The notes: generated by a model not told the origin, from the sequence alone. Counted from the stretch's first letter, positions 7,404-17,670 are shown. The stretch is 64,000 bases of DNA from Propionivibrio sp. (GCF_029255185.1 NZ_JAPUVO010000124.1:1-64000); one strand, 5' to 3'. Numbers and translations are program-made.

Positions 7404-8593
7404 AATTTCCTGATTTTTATGTAAGGCGTCACGGTCAAGCGTTGACCACCGGGGGCGATGCCGATTTCGTCATCGTCAAGATAACAGCCCGGGTCTTCGG
7501 CCCACGGGTCGCCGGTCAGTTGTTGCGCACGCACGCGGGTGTTGCCGTTGCAGATGTCAAAATGCAGACACTGCCCGCAACGCCCGGAGACTGAACGCGG
7601 GTGCTGCTTCAAACCGGCGAGTAGTGGATCGGAGGTATCCATCCAGATTTCCGAGAACGGGCGCTGACGAACGTTGCCCAGGGTGTGGTGCCACCACATC
7701 GTATCCGGGTGTACATTGCCCAGGTTGTCGATGTTGGCTACATTGACGCCGGAAGAATTGCCGCCCCACTGGGCCAGTTTGGCGCGCACCAGTTCGGCTT
7801 TTTCAGGAAAATTTTTCTGCGCCCACAGAAGAAAATAAACACCATCGGCATCGTTGTTGCCGGTGGTGAACTCCTTGTTCAGCGCGCGTTGTTGATAGTC
7901 CCAGCAGGTGTCAAAAAGCAGATCCATGGCCCAACGCGTCAGCCGGTGCTGGGCATCGTCCTGGCGGTTCTTGTTGCCGCGTCCGGCATAGTTGAGGTGT
8001 GAAAAGTAGAAGCGGTCGATGCCTTCGTCTTCGACCAGCTTGAGCAGCTTGGGCAGATCGTGCGCATTGTCCTGAGTCATCGTGAAGCGCACGCCGATCT
8101 TTAGCCCAAGGTCACGGCACAGGCGAATGCCGCGCAGCGAAGCGGCGAAGGCGCCCTTCATACGCCTGAACCTGTCGTGTGTTGCCTCAATGCCGTCGAG
8201 CGAAATGCCAACGTAGTTGAAGTCGCACTGCGCAATGCGTTCGATGTTGGTGGCGTCGATCAGTGTGCCGTTGCTCGACAGGCCAAGGTAAAAGCCCATG
8301 GCCTTGGCGTGTTTGGCGATTTCGAAAATGTCCGGGCGCAGCAGCGGCTCACCGCCCGAGAGAATCAGCACTGGCACGCGAAAACGTTGCAGATCGTCCA
8401 TTACCGTGAAGATCTCATCGGTTGAGAGTTCGCCGGGGAAGTCCTTGTCAGCCGAAATCGAGTAGCAGTGCTTGCAGGTCAGATTGCAGCGTCGGATCAG
8501 ATTCCAGATGACTACCGGCGCTGGCGGCGTGCGTTTTGGACCGAGCGCCTGCGGCGTCATGATTTCCTGCATGTATTGCGAAATGCGGAACAT
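7400..8593 (-). CDS. nirJ: Heme d1 biosynthesis radical SAM protein NirJ
   Basis: A radical SAM enzyme of 397 residues with the CxxxCxxC cluster motif at C36, C40 and C43 (RRCNLTCKHCY), the GGEPLLRPD element and a second Cys-rich segment near the C-terminus (CGQCLHFDIC) that would hold an auxiliary Fe-S cluster. NirJ removes the two propionate side chains of 12,18-didecarboxysiroheme during heme d1 synthesis in the cytoplasm. The start at 8593 (MFRISQYMQEI) matches the family; a GTG 12 bases upstream is possible. It is upstream of, and coupled to, nirN. No nirDLGH, nirE or nirF is seen here, so the pathway must be completed elsewhere. Confidence 0.85.
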   Translation of the reverse strand: MFRISQYMQEIMTPQALGPKRTPPAPVVIWNLIRRCNLTCKHCYSISADKDFPGELSTDEIFTVMDDLQRFRVPVLILSGGEPLLRPDIFEIAKHAKAMGFYLGLSSNGTLIDATNIERIAQCDFNYVGISLDGIEATHDRFRRMKGAFAASLRGIRLCRDLGLKIGVRFTMTQDNAHDLPKLLKLVEDEGIDRFYFSHLNYAGRGNKNRQDDAQHRLTRWAMDLLFDTCWDYQQRALNKEFTTGNNDADGVYFLLWAQKNFPEKAELVRAKLAQWGGNSSGVNVANIDNLGNVHPDTMWWHHTLGNVRQRPFSEIWMDTSDPLLAGLKQHPRSVSGRCGQCLHFDICNGNTRVRAQQLTGDPWAEDPGCYLDDDEIGIAPGGQRLTVTPYIKIRKL

Positions 8594-8664
8594 AGGCGAA
8601 CCCACAGGGAAGATCGGGCAATTTAATCGCGGACAGTCCGCTCAGGCATTGACCTGGATCAAGC

Positions 8665-10263
8665 TTAGCCCAGGACTTGCCCATGCTCGCGTGACGCATG
8701 GAAGCCAACTTTGCTCCACTTCTCGCTTGTGACGTCGAGGTTGTAGCGGGTGCTGGCGAGATAGACTAGGTTGCCGTCGACATCCCTGGCCATGCGGTGC
8801 TGTTGCTCGCGCTCGAAGTTGCGGCGTGTCAAGTCGTCGGGGAAGGTCAGCCAGCGCGCAGTGTTGATGTCGGCTGACTCGAAGATGGCATCAACCTTGT
8901 ATTCGGTTTGCAGGCGCTGGGCGACGACTTCAAATTGCAGAGTGCCGACCGCGCCGAGCAGCATGGCGCCGGTGGCGAGGTTTTCGAAAACCTGGATGGC
9001 GCCTTCTTCGCCGAGTTCCTGCAAACCTTTTTGCAGTTGTTTGCTTTTCAGCGGGTCGCGCAGACGGGCGACGCGGAAGAGTTCGGGCGAGAAATACGGG
9101 ATGCCCTTGAAGGCCAGTGTTTCGCCCTCGGTCAAGGTGTCGCCGATGTGCAACTGGCCATGGTTGTGGATGCCGATGATGTCGCCAGCGACTGCATCTT
9201 CCATCAGCACGCGCTCGTTGGCCATGAAGGTCAGCGCGTTGGCCAGCTTCATTTCGCGGCCCATGCGCACGTGCTGGACTTTCATTCCCGAGCTGTAGCG
9301 GCCGGAGCAGACGCGGAAGAAGGCAATACGGTCGCGGTGCTTGGGGTCCATATTGGCCTGAATCTTGAACACGAAGCCGGTAAAGGCCGGCTCGGCCGGC
9401 TGCACCAGGCGTGCGCCGCCATCGCGTTCCTGCGGCTGCGGCGCCCAGTCGATCAGGGCCTGGAGAATTTCCTGCACGCCGAAGTTGTTGATTCCCGAGC
9501 CGAAGAAGACCGGCGATTGTAGGCCGGCGAGGAAGTCCACGAGATCGAAGGGACTGCTCGCGCTCTGGATCAGGTCGACGTCTTCGCGCAGCTTGGCGAC
9601 TTCGTTCGGGAACTGGGCATCGAGCGCAGGGTTGTTGATGCCATCGAGCTTTTCCGACTCGCTGCGCCGTTCTTCACCAGGTGCAAAGCGCAGCAAGCTG
9701 TTGCTCTGCAGGTGATAAACACCACGAAAGGTCTTGCCCATGCCGATTGGCCAGGTGATCGGCGCGCATTCGATGTTCAGGACCGATTCGATTTCTTCGA
9801 GCAGGTCGAAAGGTTCACGCACCTCGCGGTCGAACTTGTTGACGAAGGTGATGATCGGTGTGTTGCGCATGCGGCAGACGTTGATCAACTTGACCGTCTG
9901 CGCCTCAACGCCCTTGGCCGCGTCGATCACCATAACGGCGGCGTCGACGGCCGTCAGCACGCGGTAGGTGTCTTCCGAAAAGTCTTCGTGGCCGGGCGTG
10001 TCGAGCAGATTGACCGTATGCCCCTGGTATTCGAACTGCATTACCGAACTGGTGACCGAAATGCCGCGCTGTTTCTCGACCTCCATCCAGTCGGACGTTG
10101 CATGACGCGCGCTTTTGCGGCTTTTTACGGTGCCCGCGAGCTGGATTGCGCCGCCGAAGAGCAGGAGCTTTTCGGTCAGCGTCGTTTTGCCAGCGTCAGG
10201 GTGGGAGATAATGGCAAAAGTTCTTCTTCGCCTTATCTGCTCTGCGATTGAACCATCTGCCAT
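8665..10263 (-). CDS. prfC: Peptide chain release factor 3
   Basis: A 532-residue translational GTPase. Motifs: G1 SHPDAGKT (20-27), the switch region with the RGISVTSS element, DTPGHEDFSEDT and NKFDRE (G4), followed by the RF3-specific domains II and III (for example LQFEVVAQRLQTEYKVD). RF3 removes RF1/RF2 from the ribosome after peptide release. The chosen ATG at 10263 begins MADGSIAEQIRRRRTFAI, matching the family; a longer frame to 10332 has no homology. Length and motif spacing are normal. The nirJ gene follows after 71 bases on the same strand, probably from a separate promoter. Confidence 0.95.
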   Translation of the reverse strand: MADGSIAEQIRRRRTFAIISHPDAGKTTLTEKLLLFGGAIQLAGTVKSRKSARHATSDWMEVEKQRGISVTSSVMQFEYQGHTVNLLDTPGHEDFSEDTYRVLTAVDAAVMVIDAAKGVEAQTVKLINVCRMRNTPIITFVNKFDREVREPFDLLEEIESVLNIECAPITWPIGMGKTFRGVYHLQSNSLLRFAPGEERRSESEKLDGINNPALDAQFPNEVAKLREDVDLIQSASSPFDLVDFLAGLQSPVFFGSGINNFGVQEILQALIDWAPQPQERDGGARLVQPAEPAFTGFVFKIQANMDPKHRDRIAFFRVCSGRYSSGMKVQHVRMGREMKLANALTFMANERVLMEDAVAGDIIGIHNHGQLHIGDTLTEGETLAFKGIPYFSPELFRVARLRDPLKSKQLQKGLQELGEEGAIQVFENLATGAMLLGAVGTLQFEVVAQRLQTEYKVDAIFESADINTARWLTFPDDLTRRNFEREQQHRMARDVDGNLVYLASTRYNLDVTSEKWSKVGFHASREHGQVLG

Positions 10264-10386
10264 CAGAACTTTTTCCCCGTTATGTACACACCTATGTACG
10301 CATTCCCTAATGTGCTCATGGCCCGTGCACATCAGCCTCTTTGCCTTCGCTGGCAGCCCCGAGGGCTGCCAACAGACCAGACTCTA

Positions 10387-10417
10387 ACATAAAAATGCTC
10401 TCAAGAGCACTTTATGT
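10387..10417 (+). promoter_or_regulatory. Imperfect inverted repeat upstream of hipBA, candidate operator
   Basis: ACATAAAAATGCTC (10387-10400) and GAGCACTTTATGT (10405-10417) form an inverted repeat around TCAA, broken only by one extra base and one mismatch. It lies about 90 bases upstream of hipB, in the divergent gap between prfC and hipB. HipB-type antitoxins repress their own operon by binding inverted repeats, so this is the best operator candidate; it could also serve as a hairpin in either transcript. Confidence 0.45.
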
Positions 10418-10507
10418 CCATTATAATGCCCTTGAAGGCTTTTTAATTTGACTCTTTCCCCGCCAGCATGGTATCTGTTGGGGAGTGCCCTTTTTCATCG
10501 GTGACCC

Positions 10508-10861
10508 ATGACCGCCCGCAACAAGCTGCTGACCGCACCGCCCTACGCCGTAGAACAGACGCTCAAGCGGCTGGGCGCGAACCTGCGCACGGCACGCCTG
10601 CGTCGGAACCTGACGATTGACGACATGGCGGAGAAGATCGGCACCGGCGAGCGCGCCGTCGCCGACGCCGAAAAGGGAAAGCCCTCAACCAGCATCGCCG
10701 TCTACGCGGCGATGTTGTGGGCGCTCGATCTACTCAACCAGATCGCCGACGTGGCAGCGCCTGAAAAGGATGACGAAGGCCAGACCCTCGCATTGTCCCG
10801 CGAACGCGCCCGAGCCCGCCCAACAACGGGAACAAAGATAGGGCTAGACAATGACTTCTGA
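10508..10861 (+). CDS. hipB: HipB-like HTH antitoxin
   Basis: A 117-residue protein with a Cro/CI-type helix-turn-helix at about residues 20-75 (LGANLRTARLRRNLTIDDMAEKIGTGERAVADAEKG). It overlaps the start of hipA by 11 bases, the expected arrangement for a hipBA module where the antitoxin binds both the operator and the toxin kinase. The C-terminal 30 residues are charged and probably flexible. It is the first gene on the plus strand after a run of minus-strand genes. The HTH and coupling are visible; the antitoxin role is inferred from hipA. Confidence 0.8.
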   Translation: MTARNKLLTAPPYAVEQTLKRLGANLRTARLRRNLTIDDMAEKIGTGERAVADAEKGKPSTSIAVYAAMLWALDLLNQIADVAAPEKDDEGQTLALSRERARARPTTGTKIGLDNDF

Positions 10862-12146
10862 AACCCCTACCGAGTGCTTCGTCTACATCACCCTGCCCGG
10901 ACAAACCGAGCCGGTGACGGCTGGCCGCTTCGCGCTGATCACGGACCGTAGAGGAACACCCGAGGGGCGCTTCGTCTATGGCCGCAGCTACCTTGAACGT
11001 CCAAACGCGGTCGCGCTCGATCCCATAGAGTTGAAGCTCGCGCCCCGCACCTATTCAACGGTGGCGCTCGGCGGCGTCTTTGGCGCGCTGCGTGATGCAA
11101 GCCCGGACTATTGGGGCCGCCGCGTCATCCAGCGCCATCTTGGCAAGGCGCAGCCGGGAGAGATGGAGTACCTGCTGTACTCGCCGGATGACCGCGCCGG
11201 GGCACTTGGCTTCGGTTTGAACCAGAGACCGCCTGCGCCGAAGCGCACCTTCAACCAGACCCTCGATCTTGAAAAGGTGCAGGTCATCGCCGATGCGCTC
11301 ATGGCTGACGAGGACGTGCCCGCTGGTGATGCTGCCGATGATCACGATCAGGTCGAAAAGCTGCTGGTAATCGGAACGTCGATGGGCGGCGCGCGCCCGA
11401 AGGCCGTTGTCGAAGGCGAGGACGGGCTATGGATTGCGAAGTTCAACCGGCCCGACGATATGTGGAACTGTGCAAGGGTCGAGCACGCGATGTTGATCCT
11501 GGCACGGGCCTGCGGGCTGACGACAGCGGAAAGCAGGGTCGTTGGTGTCGGCGGACGGGATGTCTTGCTGGTCAAACGCTTTGACCGCGAGAGAACACAG
11601 GCCGGGTATTTGCGCACACGCATGATCTCCGCCATGACGCTTCTGCGCGCAGAAGACACCTACCAGTCACGTGACAAGTGGTCCTACGTGCTGTTGGCCG
11701 AAGAAATTCGGCGTGTCTGCGCCGAACCGACGCAGAACGTAGCCGAGCTGTTCCGCCGTATGTGCTTCAACGCGCTGATCTCGAACATCGATGATCACCC
11801 ACGCAACCATGCGCTGATCGCAAAAGAAGCTGACTGGAAACTCTCCCCCGCCTATGACTTGACACCCGCCGTGCCGGTCAGCATGGAGCACCGCGACCTG
11901 GCTATGGGGTGCGGCGATGCGGGCCGCTTTGCCAACGCGGGCAACCTGCTCTCGCAGAGAGCGCGATTCCTGCTTGAGCCGGTACAGGCCGCAGAGATAT
12001 TAGGTGCGATGGAAGCGCAGGTGCAGAGCACCTGGTATGCCACTGCCCGCGCTACCGGAGTTTCAGAAAGGGACTGCGAGAAGATCGCAGGCGCATTCGC
12101 CTATCCGGGCTTCCGTCAACAACAAGCGCAACAGGGAAGGACATAA
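10851..12146 (+). CDS. hipA: HipA-like serine/threonine kinase toxin
   Basis: A 431-residue HipA family protein. The N-terminal HipA_N1 region contains GRSYLERPNAVALDPIEL. The kinase core has IGTSMGGARPKAVV (the phosphate loop region), LLVKRFDR, the catalytic loop ISNIDDHPRNHALI with its Asp, and the metal-binding SPAYDLTPA. HipA kinases phosphorylate aminoacyl-tRNA synthetases (GltX in E. coli; others differ) and cause growth arrest. All key residues look intact. Its start lies inside hipB. A hairpin-forming CCTCCC/GGGAGG pair follows the stop but lacks a T-run. Low sequence resemblance to the E. coli protein is typical for such free-standing accessory modules. Confidence 0.88.
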   Translation: MTSETPTECFVYITLPGQTEPVTAGRFALITDRRGTPEGRFVYGRSYLERPNAVALDPIELKLAPRTYSTVALGGVFGALRDASPDYWGRRVIQRHLGKAQPGEMEYLLYSPDDRAGALGFGLNQRPPAPKRTFNQTLDLEKVQVIADALMADEDVPAGDAADDHDQVEKLLVIGTSMGGARPKAVVEGEDGLWIAKFNRPDDMWNCARVEHAMLILARACGLTTAESRVVGVGGRDVLLVKRFDRERTQAGYLRTRMISAMTLLRAEDTYQSRDKWSYVLLAEEIRRVCAEPTQNVAELFRRMCFNALISNIDDHPRNHALIAKEADWKLSPAYDLTPAVPVSMEHRDLAMGCGDAGRFANAGNLLSQRARFLLEPVQAAEILGAMEAQVQSTWYATARATGVSERDCEKIAGAFAYPGFRQQQAQQGRT

Positions 12147-12260
12147 GTATGGCGCCCCTCCCTGAAGGAAGGGGAGGATGTCAAGATGGGGTGTGGGCTG
12201 AGGTGCTGGCGCTGGCTGGCCGATAAAACCGATTCCGGGCAGAGGGTAAGCGAACCTGTT

Positions 12261-13487
12261 CTAATCCACCGCCAGCGCATAACAATGATCAAGCTGCGCA
12301 TGCAGCAGTTTGACCATCTCCGGATCGATGCGCCCCAGAGCACTCAAGTCATCAATTCGTGACATCACTTCGCTTTTGCTCATGTGCCCACGGTACGGCC
12401 GTTCCTGCGAGAGCGCCTGAAAAATATCAGCGACGGCGATCAGGCGCGCCTCGCGTGGGATGTTCAGCGCCTGGCAATGGTAAGGATAGCCGGTGCCAAG
12501 CAGGTTTTCGTGATGCAGGGCGGCCCAGTCGGCAATCGGCTGACCAGGAAATACTTTACGCAGAATGTGTCCGCTGTCATAGCTGTGGCGCATGACGAAG
12601 GCCCGCTCCTCCCGCGTCAATGGTCCCGGTTTGTCAATGATTTCTTCCGGCACGCGCAGTTTGCCGATGTCATGCAACAGTCCGGCTATTTCGACCTTGT
12701 CGAGATGCTCGCCACGAATCCCGGAAGCCTCGGCCAGGTGACGCGCAATGCGGGCGACACGGGTGGAATGTTCCAGGGTGTAGGTACTCTTGGCATCAAC
12801 GGTGTGTGCGAATAGTCCGGCGACAGCAAGTGCATCGGCCATATCAAGTTCGACGGGTTGGCCACGGCACAGATAATCCTCGATCTGGTCTTCGATATAG
12901 CTCGGATCCATTGCCAGCCAGAACGATTCACGGGCAGAAGCTCGCTGGAATGCTTCAACAAGCTCTGGCGCGAACAAGCTACCACTCAGACCGGCGATGC
13001 GGGCTACGACTTCAGGGTATTCCCAGAGGATTTCATTTTTCAGGGACGCGCCAATGAAATAGGGGGCAAAGAGAACGTCGGCGCGGTCAGCAAGAAAAAC
13101 AAGATTAGTTTCAAGACGCAGATCGTCGGCGAGATCTTCGTACAGAAGTGCTTCCCAGCGGGTGTGGTGCCAATAAACAATCTCCGAGAAATGTGCCAAC
13201 GGTGGACAGTCCGACAGAAAATCGGCACCGCGCTGGCAGTGTTTCTGGGCGCCTTCCCACTCGAGTGTTTCGTTGATAGCGCGGTGTTCTATGGTGCGCG
13301 ATACGCCGCAGTCGTGAATCATGCCAGCGTAGAGCATTTTCTCGCGCCGCAGTTGCGGCCAGTCCATTTCGCTGGCGATCATCGCTGCCATCAGTGCTAC
13401 GCGTTTTCCGTGCTGAAACTCATCCGTGCCGACAAAATCGAGGGCATTGGTCAGTGAGGTGATTGTACGTTGCAGGTTGATTTTCAT
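12261..13487 (-). CDS. Tandem HD / HD-GYP domain protein, likely cyclic-di-GMP phosphodiesterase
   Basis: A 408-residue cytoplasmic protein with two HD-type halves. The N-terminal half (about 1-200) has HDCG and VYWHH segments of an HD domain. The C-terminal half (about 220-400) is a full HD-GYP domain with EHSTRVARIA, LLHDIGKLRVPEEI and HHENLLGTGYPY, keeping HHExxxGxGYP. HD-GYP proteins hydrolyse cyclic di-GMP to pGpG/GMP. No receiver or membrane part is fused, so input may come from the N-terminal HD half. It is divergent from the FecR-domain gene and convergent with hipA. Confidence 0.82.
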   Translation of the reverse strand: MKINLQRTITSLTNALDFVGTDEFQHGKRVALMAAMIASEMDWPQLRREKMLYAGMIHDCGVSRTIEHRAINETLEWEGAQKHCQRGADFLSDCPPLAHFSEIVYWHHTRWEALLYEDLADDLRLETNLVFLADRADVLFAPYFIGASLKNEILWEYPEVVARIAGLSGSLFAPELVEAFQRASARESFWLAMDPSYIEDQIEDYLCRGQPVELDMADALAVAGLFAHTVDAKSTYTLEHSTRVARIARHLAEASGIRGEHLDKVEIAGLLHDIGKLRVPEEIIDKPGPLTREERAFVMRHSYDSGHILRKVFPGQPIADWAALHHENLLGTGYPYHCQALNIPREARLIAVADIFQALSQERPYRGHMSKSEVMSRIDDLSALGRIDPEMVKLLHAQLDHCYALAVD

Positions 13488-13672
13488 TGCAGGCTCTTGT
13501 TGAGGGCGCCAAGGCCCTGATAAAAGTTCAAAGTAGACAAGCGATCGGTGCAGGGATTCATCGTAACGGAGAAAGGAGCGCCAAAACCAAACAAATCGGC
13601 AAGCATGAGTACAGCAGCGGCTTTTAAGGCTAAACTCCTCCCGACACAGTCATCGATTACCCACGAATCCTT

Positions 13673-14962
13673 ATGCTCGCTTCGCTGAATCCTGGCCGCC
13701 GTATTGTGTTGGCACTTGTGCTGAGCAGTGGCGCTTTATTTTCTGCTCCGGCCGTTGCTGCCGATGCAACACCGAAAAATCTGGATGAGGGCAAACCCTT
13801 TGCTAATGCCCTGCGTCTGCGGGGTGAGGTATTCGTCACGAGCGATGTCGGGATGCCAAGAAAATTGCAGGAGGGCGGGATGGTCTACGTCGGCGAAACG
13901 ATACGTACCATGCCCGGCAGTGAGGTGGTTCTGAAGACTGGCGATGCTGGCCTGGTCGCCGTCCGCCCGGGTGCCGAGTTCATCCCGGAGCGCTTCGCCG
14001 CCGAAGGAAAAGCCAGCGACCACCAGATACTGCGCCTGATTACCGGCTCCCTGCGGGTTATCAGCGGCTGGATCGGCAAACTCAACCGCAACGAACATCG
14101 CATCGTTACCCCGTCCGCCACCATTGGCATCCGCGGCACCGACCATGAGCCCTACGTGCTGCCGGCTGAAATGGCCAATACCACCTACCGCCAGGGCACC
14201 TACGACAAGGTCAATCGCGGTGCCACCTCTCTTGACGCCAACGGCGGCAGCGTTGCCATTGACAGCGGCAAGGTCGGCTTCGCCCCTGCCGCAGTGCGCA
14301 CCCGATCGCTGATGACACTGCTGCTGCCAGTCCTGCTTTCCAGTGTGCCCGAGTTTTATGTGCCGGGAAGTTTTGACGAGGAGCTCGATAGGTACTCCGA
14401 AACGGTCGACATGGTCAGCCAGAAGCAACTGGAGGCCCGTTCAGGCAAGGTCAAGCCGGCGCCCATCCAGAAATCCGCGCCACCGCCGGAGGCTGCGGTG
14501 GTTCCCGATGTTCCGTCACATGAACTGCCGCAGCCTCCTAGCGTGGGCTGCCCGCTTCTCCCCATCGGTGAAGCGTGGCTGCTCCATCTGGATCGCGCTA
14601 TTGCTCAACGCGACATCAAGACCATTCTCGGACTCTTTGCGCCGGAAATCGTGACCAAGGCCACTGTCCGTAGCGGCGACGGCATAGCCACGCTCGAGTT
14701 TGGTCGCGAGGAAATGGTTCAAAGCACGCTCAGCTCAATTGCCGGCCTCAAGGATTACCAGCAACGCCGTGTTTCGCTTGAGGTCAGCCTGGCCGAAGGC
14801 GAAAGCGAGGAGAGTTGCAAGCGGCTTACGGTCAAGTCCATCGCCATTGAACAGGGTTCGATGAATGGCAAAGCCTACCGCTTCGAAGCCCTGGAAGAGT
14901 ATCTGCTCGAACAGCGCCATAGCGAGTGGCTGGCAATCAAGGCGCAGACGACGCAACGCTGA
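13673..14962 (+). CDS. FecR-domain exported protein
   Basis: A 429-residue protein with a signal peptide (about residues 1-29, ending APAVAAD), then a FecR-type beta domain: [27 protein letters not shown] and the hallmark [18 protein letters not shown] near residue 150. This is followed by a hydrophobic stretch around [13 protein letters not shown], a Pro-rich linker and a C-terminal alpha/beta domain resembling SnoaL/NTF2-like folds ([23 protein letters not shown]). FecR domains without a sigma factor occur in surface or signalling proteins of beta- and gammaproteobacteria. No sigma gene is adjacent. Its exact role is unknown. Confidence 0.75.
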   Translation: MLASLNPGRRIVLALVLSSGALFSAPAVAADATPKNLDEGKPFANALRLRGEVFVTSDVGMPRKLQEGGMVYVGETIRTMPGSEVVLKTGDAGLVAVRPGAEFIPERFAAEGKASDHQILRLITGSLRVISGWIGKLNRNEHRIVTPSATIGIRGTDHEPYVLPAEMANTTYRQGTYDKVNRGATSLDANGGSVAIDSGKVGFAPAAVRTRSLMTLLLPVLLSSVPEFYVPGSFDEELDRYSETVDMVSQKQLEARSGKVKPAPIQKSAPPPEAAVVPDVPSHELPQPPSVGCPLLPIGEAWLLHLDRAIAQRDIKTILGLFAPEIVTKATVRSGDGIATLEFGREEMVQSTLSSIAGLKDYQQRRVSLEVSLAEGESEESCKRLTVKSIAIEQGSMNGKAYRFEALEEYLLEQRHSEWLAIKAQTTQR

Positions 14963-14978
14963 ACGGCTGCTGCCTTCC

Positions 14979-15008
14979 TTGCCGCCAGACCGATGAACGG
15001 GCTATAAT
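14979..15008 (+). promoter_or_regulatory. Sigma-70-type promoter of rpsO-pnp
   Basis: TTGCCG (14979-14984) and a perfect TATAAT (15003-15008) are 18 bases apart, about 110 bases upstream of rpsO. The leader contains a short hairpin (TCGCT...AGCGA near 15015-15032) followed by seven A, consistent with a structured leader; S15 autoregulates through its leader in other bacteria. Confidence 0.7.
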
Positions 15009-15117
15009 CCGCCCCTCGCTTCGCCGAGCGAAAAAAACCCACATTAACACCTTCATTAATCTGGCGTTGGCTCTATCAAACTGGGGCTGCGTCGTTACCT
15101 ACGAAAGAGAGTTTGAT

Positions 15118-15387
15118 ATGGCGATCAACGTTGCGCAAAAAGCGCAGATCATGACCGATTTTCAGCGTGCCACGGGGGACACCGGTTCCTCCGAAGTCCA
15201 GGTTGCCTTGCTGACCGCTCGCATCAATGACCTGACCGGTCACTTCAAAGAGCACGTCAAGGATCACCATTCACGTCGCGGCCTGCTGCGCATGGTGAGC
15301 CGTCGTCGCAAGCTACTGGATTATCTGAAGGCCACCAACGTAGATTCTTATCGTGCGCTGATTGCGCGCCTCGGCCTGCGTAAGTAA
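15118..15387 (+). CDS. rpsO: 30S ribosomal protein S15
   Basis: An 89-residue protein of exact family length with the signatures [31 protein letters not shown] and [17 protein letters not shown] ([16 protein letters not shown]). It binds 16S rRNA early in 30S assembly. The ATG at 15118 follows a GAAAGAGAG ribosome binding site; a longer open frame upstream is leader sequence. The pairing with pnp downstream is the conserved bacterial rpsO-pnp operon. Confidence 0.97.
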   Translation: MAINVAQKAQIMTDFQRATGDTGSSEVQVALLTARINDLTGHFKEHVKDHHSRRGLLRMVSRRRKLLDYLKATNVDSYRALIARLGLRK

Positions 15388-15440
15388 ACCTGCCCGCCAG
15401 ACCGCAGTGCGGTTGCGAGTGCAGATGGTTTGATTGGATG

Positions 15441-15485
15441 ACAGCGGCCAGCCCCATGCGGGTTGCGCCGCTGTTGTTGTTTTTA
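15441..15485 (+). terminator. rpsO-pnp intergenic hairpin (terminator / RNase III-type processing site)
   Basis: ACAGCGGC (15441-15448) pairs with GCCGCTGT (15467-15474), with an inner CAGCCC/GGGTTG pairing, and is followed by a T-rich stretch (TGTTGTTTTT). A partial terminator and processing site between rpsO and pnp is known in E. coli; the same layout is seen here. Confidence 0.7.
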
Positions 15486-15530
15486 CAGTTTTACGCCATG
15501 TCGGCGCGTTAGCTATTGAGAGAGGAAATA

Positions 15531-17657
15531 ATGTTTACTATCGCCAAAAAAACGTTCACCTATGGTGCTCATCAGGTCACACTGGAAACCGGTGAAATTG
15601 GCCGTCAAGCCGGCGCCGTCATCATGGTCACCGTCGATGACACTGTCGTGCTGGTCTCCGTGGTCGGCAACAAGTCAGTCAAACCCGGTCAGGATTTTTT
15701 CCCGCTGACCGTCGATTACATTGAAAAAACCTATGCGGCTGGCAGGATTCCCGGTGGTTTCTTCAAGCGCGAAGGCCGCCCCTCGGAAAAAGAAACGCTG
15801 ACCTCGCGTCTGATCGACCGTCCGCTGCGTCCGCTCTTTCCTGAAGGTTTTTACAACGAAGTCCAGGTTGTGGCGATGGTGGTATCGCTCAATCCAGAAA
15901 TCGATCCGGACATCCCGGCCATTATCGGCGCTTCGGCAGCTATGGCCATTTCCGGCATCCCGTTCGACGGCCCGCTCGGCGCCGCCCGTGTCGGTTATAT
16001 CGATGGCCAGTACGTGCTCAATCCGACACTGACTCAGTTGAAGAGCAGCCAGCTCAACCTAGTCGTTGCCGGTACGCAATCCGCCGTGCTGATGGTTGAA
16101 TCGGAAGCCGACATCCTGTCCGAAGACGTCATGCTCGGTGCTGTGGTTTACGGTCACGACCAGATGCAGGTCGTCATCAACGCCATCAACGAACTGGTTG
16201 AAGAAGCCGGCAAGCCGGAGTGGGTCTGGACGGCTGCGGTCAAGAACGAAGAGCTGGTCGGCAAGCTCAACGCACTGGTCGAAGCCGACCTGCAGGAAGC
16301 TTTCCGCATTACCAGCAAGCAGCAGCGCACGCAGCGCATCAAGGAAATCTCGGACAAGGCGGTTGACGTGCTGACGGCGGGTGACGATGCGCCTGATGCC
16401 AACACGATCAAGAACTTATTCTTCGACGTTGAAGCAAAAATCGTTCGTAGCCGCATCCTGGGTGGCGAACCGCGCATCGACGGACGCGACACGCGTACTG
16501 TGCGACCGATTGCCATCCGTTCGAGCGTATTGCCACGCACTCACGGCTCAGCGCTGTTCACCCGCGGCGAAACGCAGGCGCTGGTTGTCGCCACCCTGGG
16601 TACCGGCCGTGACGAACAGATCATCGATTCCCTGGCTGGTGAATACCGTGAGCGTTTCATGCTGCATTACAACTTCCCGCCTTATGCCACCGGTGAATGC
16701 GGTCGCGTCGGTACGCCCAAGCGTCGCGAAATCGGCCATGGCCGTCTTGCCAAACGGGCGATGATTGCCGTGTTGCCGAAAGCGGAAGACTTTTCCTACA
16801 CCATGCGCGTTGTCTCGGAAATTACCGAGTCCAACGGGTCGAGCTCGATGGCGTCGGTCTGTGGTTCCTCACTGGCGTTGATGGATGCCGGTGTGCCGCT
16901 CAAGGCGCACGTCGCTGGCATCGCCATGGGTTTAATCAAGGATGGCAACCGCTTTGCCGTGCTGACCGACATCCTGGGCGATGAAGATCACCTTGGCGAC
17001 ATGGACTTCAAGGTGGCTGGTACCGAAACCGGTGTTACCGCGCTGCAGATGGATATCAAGATTCAGGGCATCACCAAGGAAATCATGCAGGTCGCTCTGG
17101 CGCAGGCCAAGGAAGCGCGCCTGCACATCCTCGCCCAGATGCAGAGTTCGGCTGCCGGTCCGCGCGAAGAAGTGTCGACCTACGCACCGCGTCTGTACAC
17201 GATGAAGATCAATCCGGAGAAAATCCGCGACGTGATCGGCAAGGGCGGCGCGGTCATTCGCGCCATCACCGAAGAAACCGGCACCACCATCGACATCAAG
17301 GAAGACGGTACGATCACCATTGCATCGGTTAGCGGTGATGCGGCCGATGCCGCCAAGGCACGCATCGAAGCAATTACCGCCGACGTCGAGGTGGGCAAGA
17401 TTTACGAGGGCACCGTGCTCAAGCTGCTCGACTTCGGTGCCATCGTCAGCATACTGCCGGGTCGCGATGGTCTGCTGCACATTTCACAGATCGCTAACGA
17501 ACGCGTCAATGCGGTTGCTGATTATCTCAAGGAAGGCCAGAAAGTCCGCGTCAAGGTGCTTGAGGCTGATGAAAAGGGTCGCGTTCGCCTGTCGATGAAG
17601 GCGGTGAGCGTGGAAGAGGGCGGCGTTGCAGCAAAGCCGGTCGAATCTCAACAGTAA
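15531..17657 (+). CDS. pnp: Polyribonucleotide nucleotidyltransferase (PNPase)
   Basis: A 708-residue 3'-5' exoribonuclease of the degradosome. Two RNase PH-like domains are joined by a helical linker: the first with [29 protein letters not shown] sequence ([18 protein letters not shown]), the second with [14 protein letters not shown] and the catalytic region [24 protein letters not shown] domain ([19 protein letters not shown]) and an S1 domain ([19 protein letters not shown]) follow near the C-terminus. The ATG at 15531 has a GAGAGGAAA site; an upstream in-frame start at 15516 overlaps the ribosome binding site and is rejected. A strong hairpin ends the transcript. Confidence 0.97.
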   Translation: MFTIAKKTFTYGAHQVTLETGEIGRQAGAVIMVTVDDTVVLVSVVGNKSVKPGQDFFPLTVDYIEKTYAAGRIPGGFFKREGRPSEKETLTSRLIDRPLRPLFPEGFYNEVQVVAMVVSLNPEIDPDIPAIIGASAAMAISGIPFDGPLGAARVGYIDGQYVLNPTLTQLKSSQLNLVVAGTQSAVLMVESEADILSEDVMLGAVVYGHDQMQVVINAINELVEEAGKPEWVWTAAVKNEELVGKLNALVEADLQEAFRITSKQQRTQRIKEISDKAVDVLTAGDDAPDANTIKNLFFDVEAKIVRSRILGGEPRIDGRDTRTVRPIAIRSSVLPRTHGSALFTRGETQALVVATLGTGRDEQIIDSLAGEYRERFMLHYNFPPYATGECGRVGTPKRREIGHGRLAKRAMIAVLPKAEDFSYTMRVVSEITESNGSSSMASVCGSSLALMDAGVPLKAHVAGIAMGLIKDGNRFAVLTDILGDEDHLGDMDFKVAGTETGVTALQMDIKIQGITKEIMQVALAQAKEARLHILAQMQSSAAGPREEVSTYAPRLYTMKINPEKIRDVIGKGGAVIRAITEETGTTIDIKEDGTITIASVSGDAADAAKARIEAITADVEVGKIYEGTVLKLLDFGAIVSILPGRDGLLHISQIANERVNAVADYLKEGQKVRVKVLEADEKGRVRLSMKAVSVEEGGVAAKPVESQQ

Positions 17658-17670
17658 GTTTCTCGCAAGG

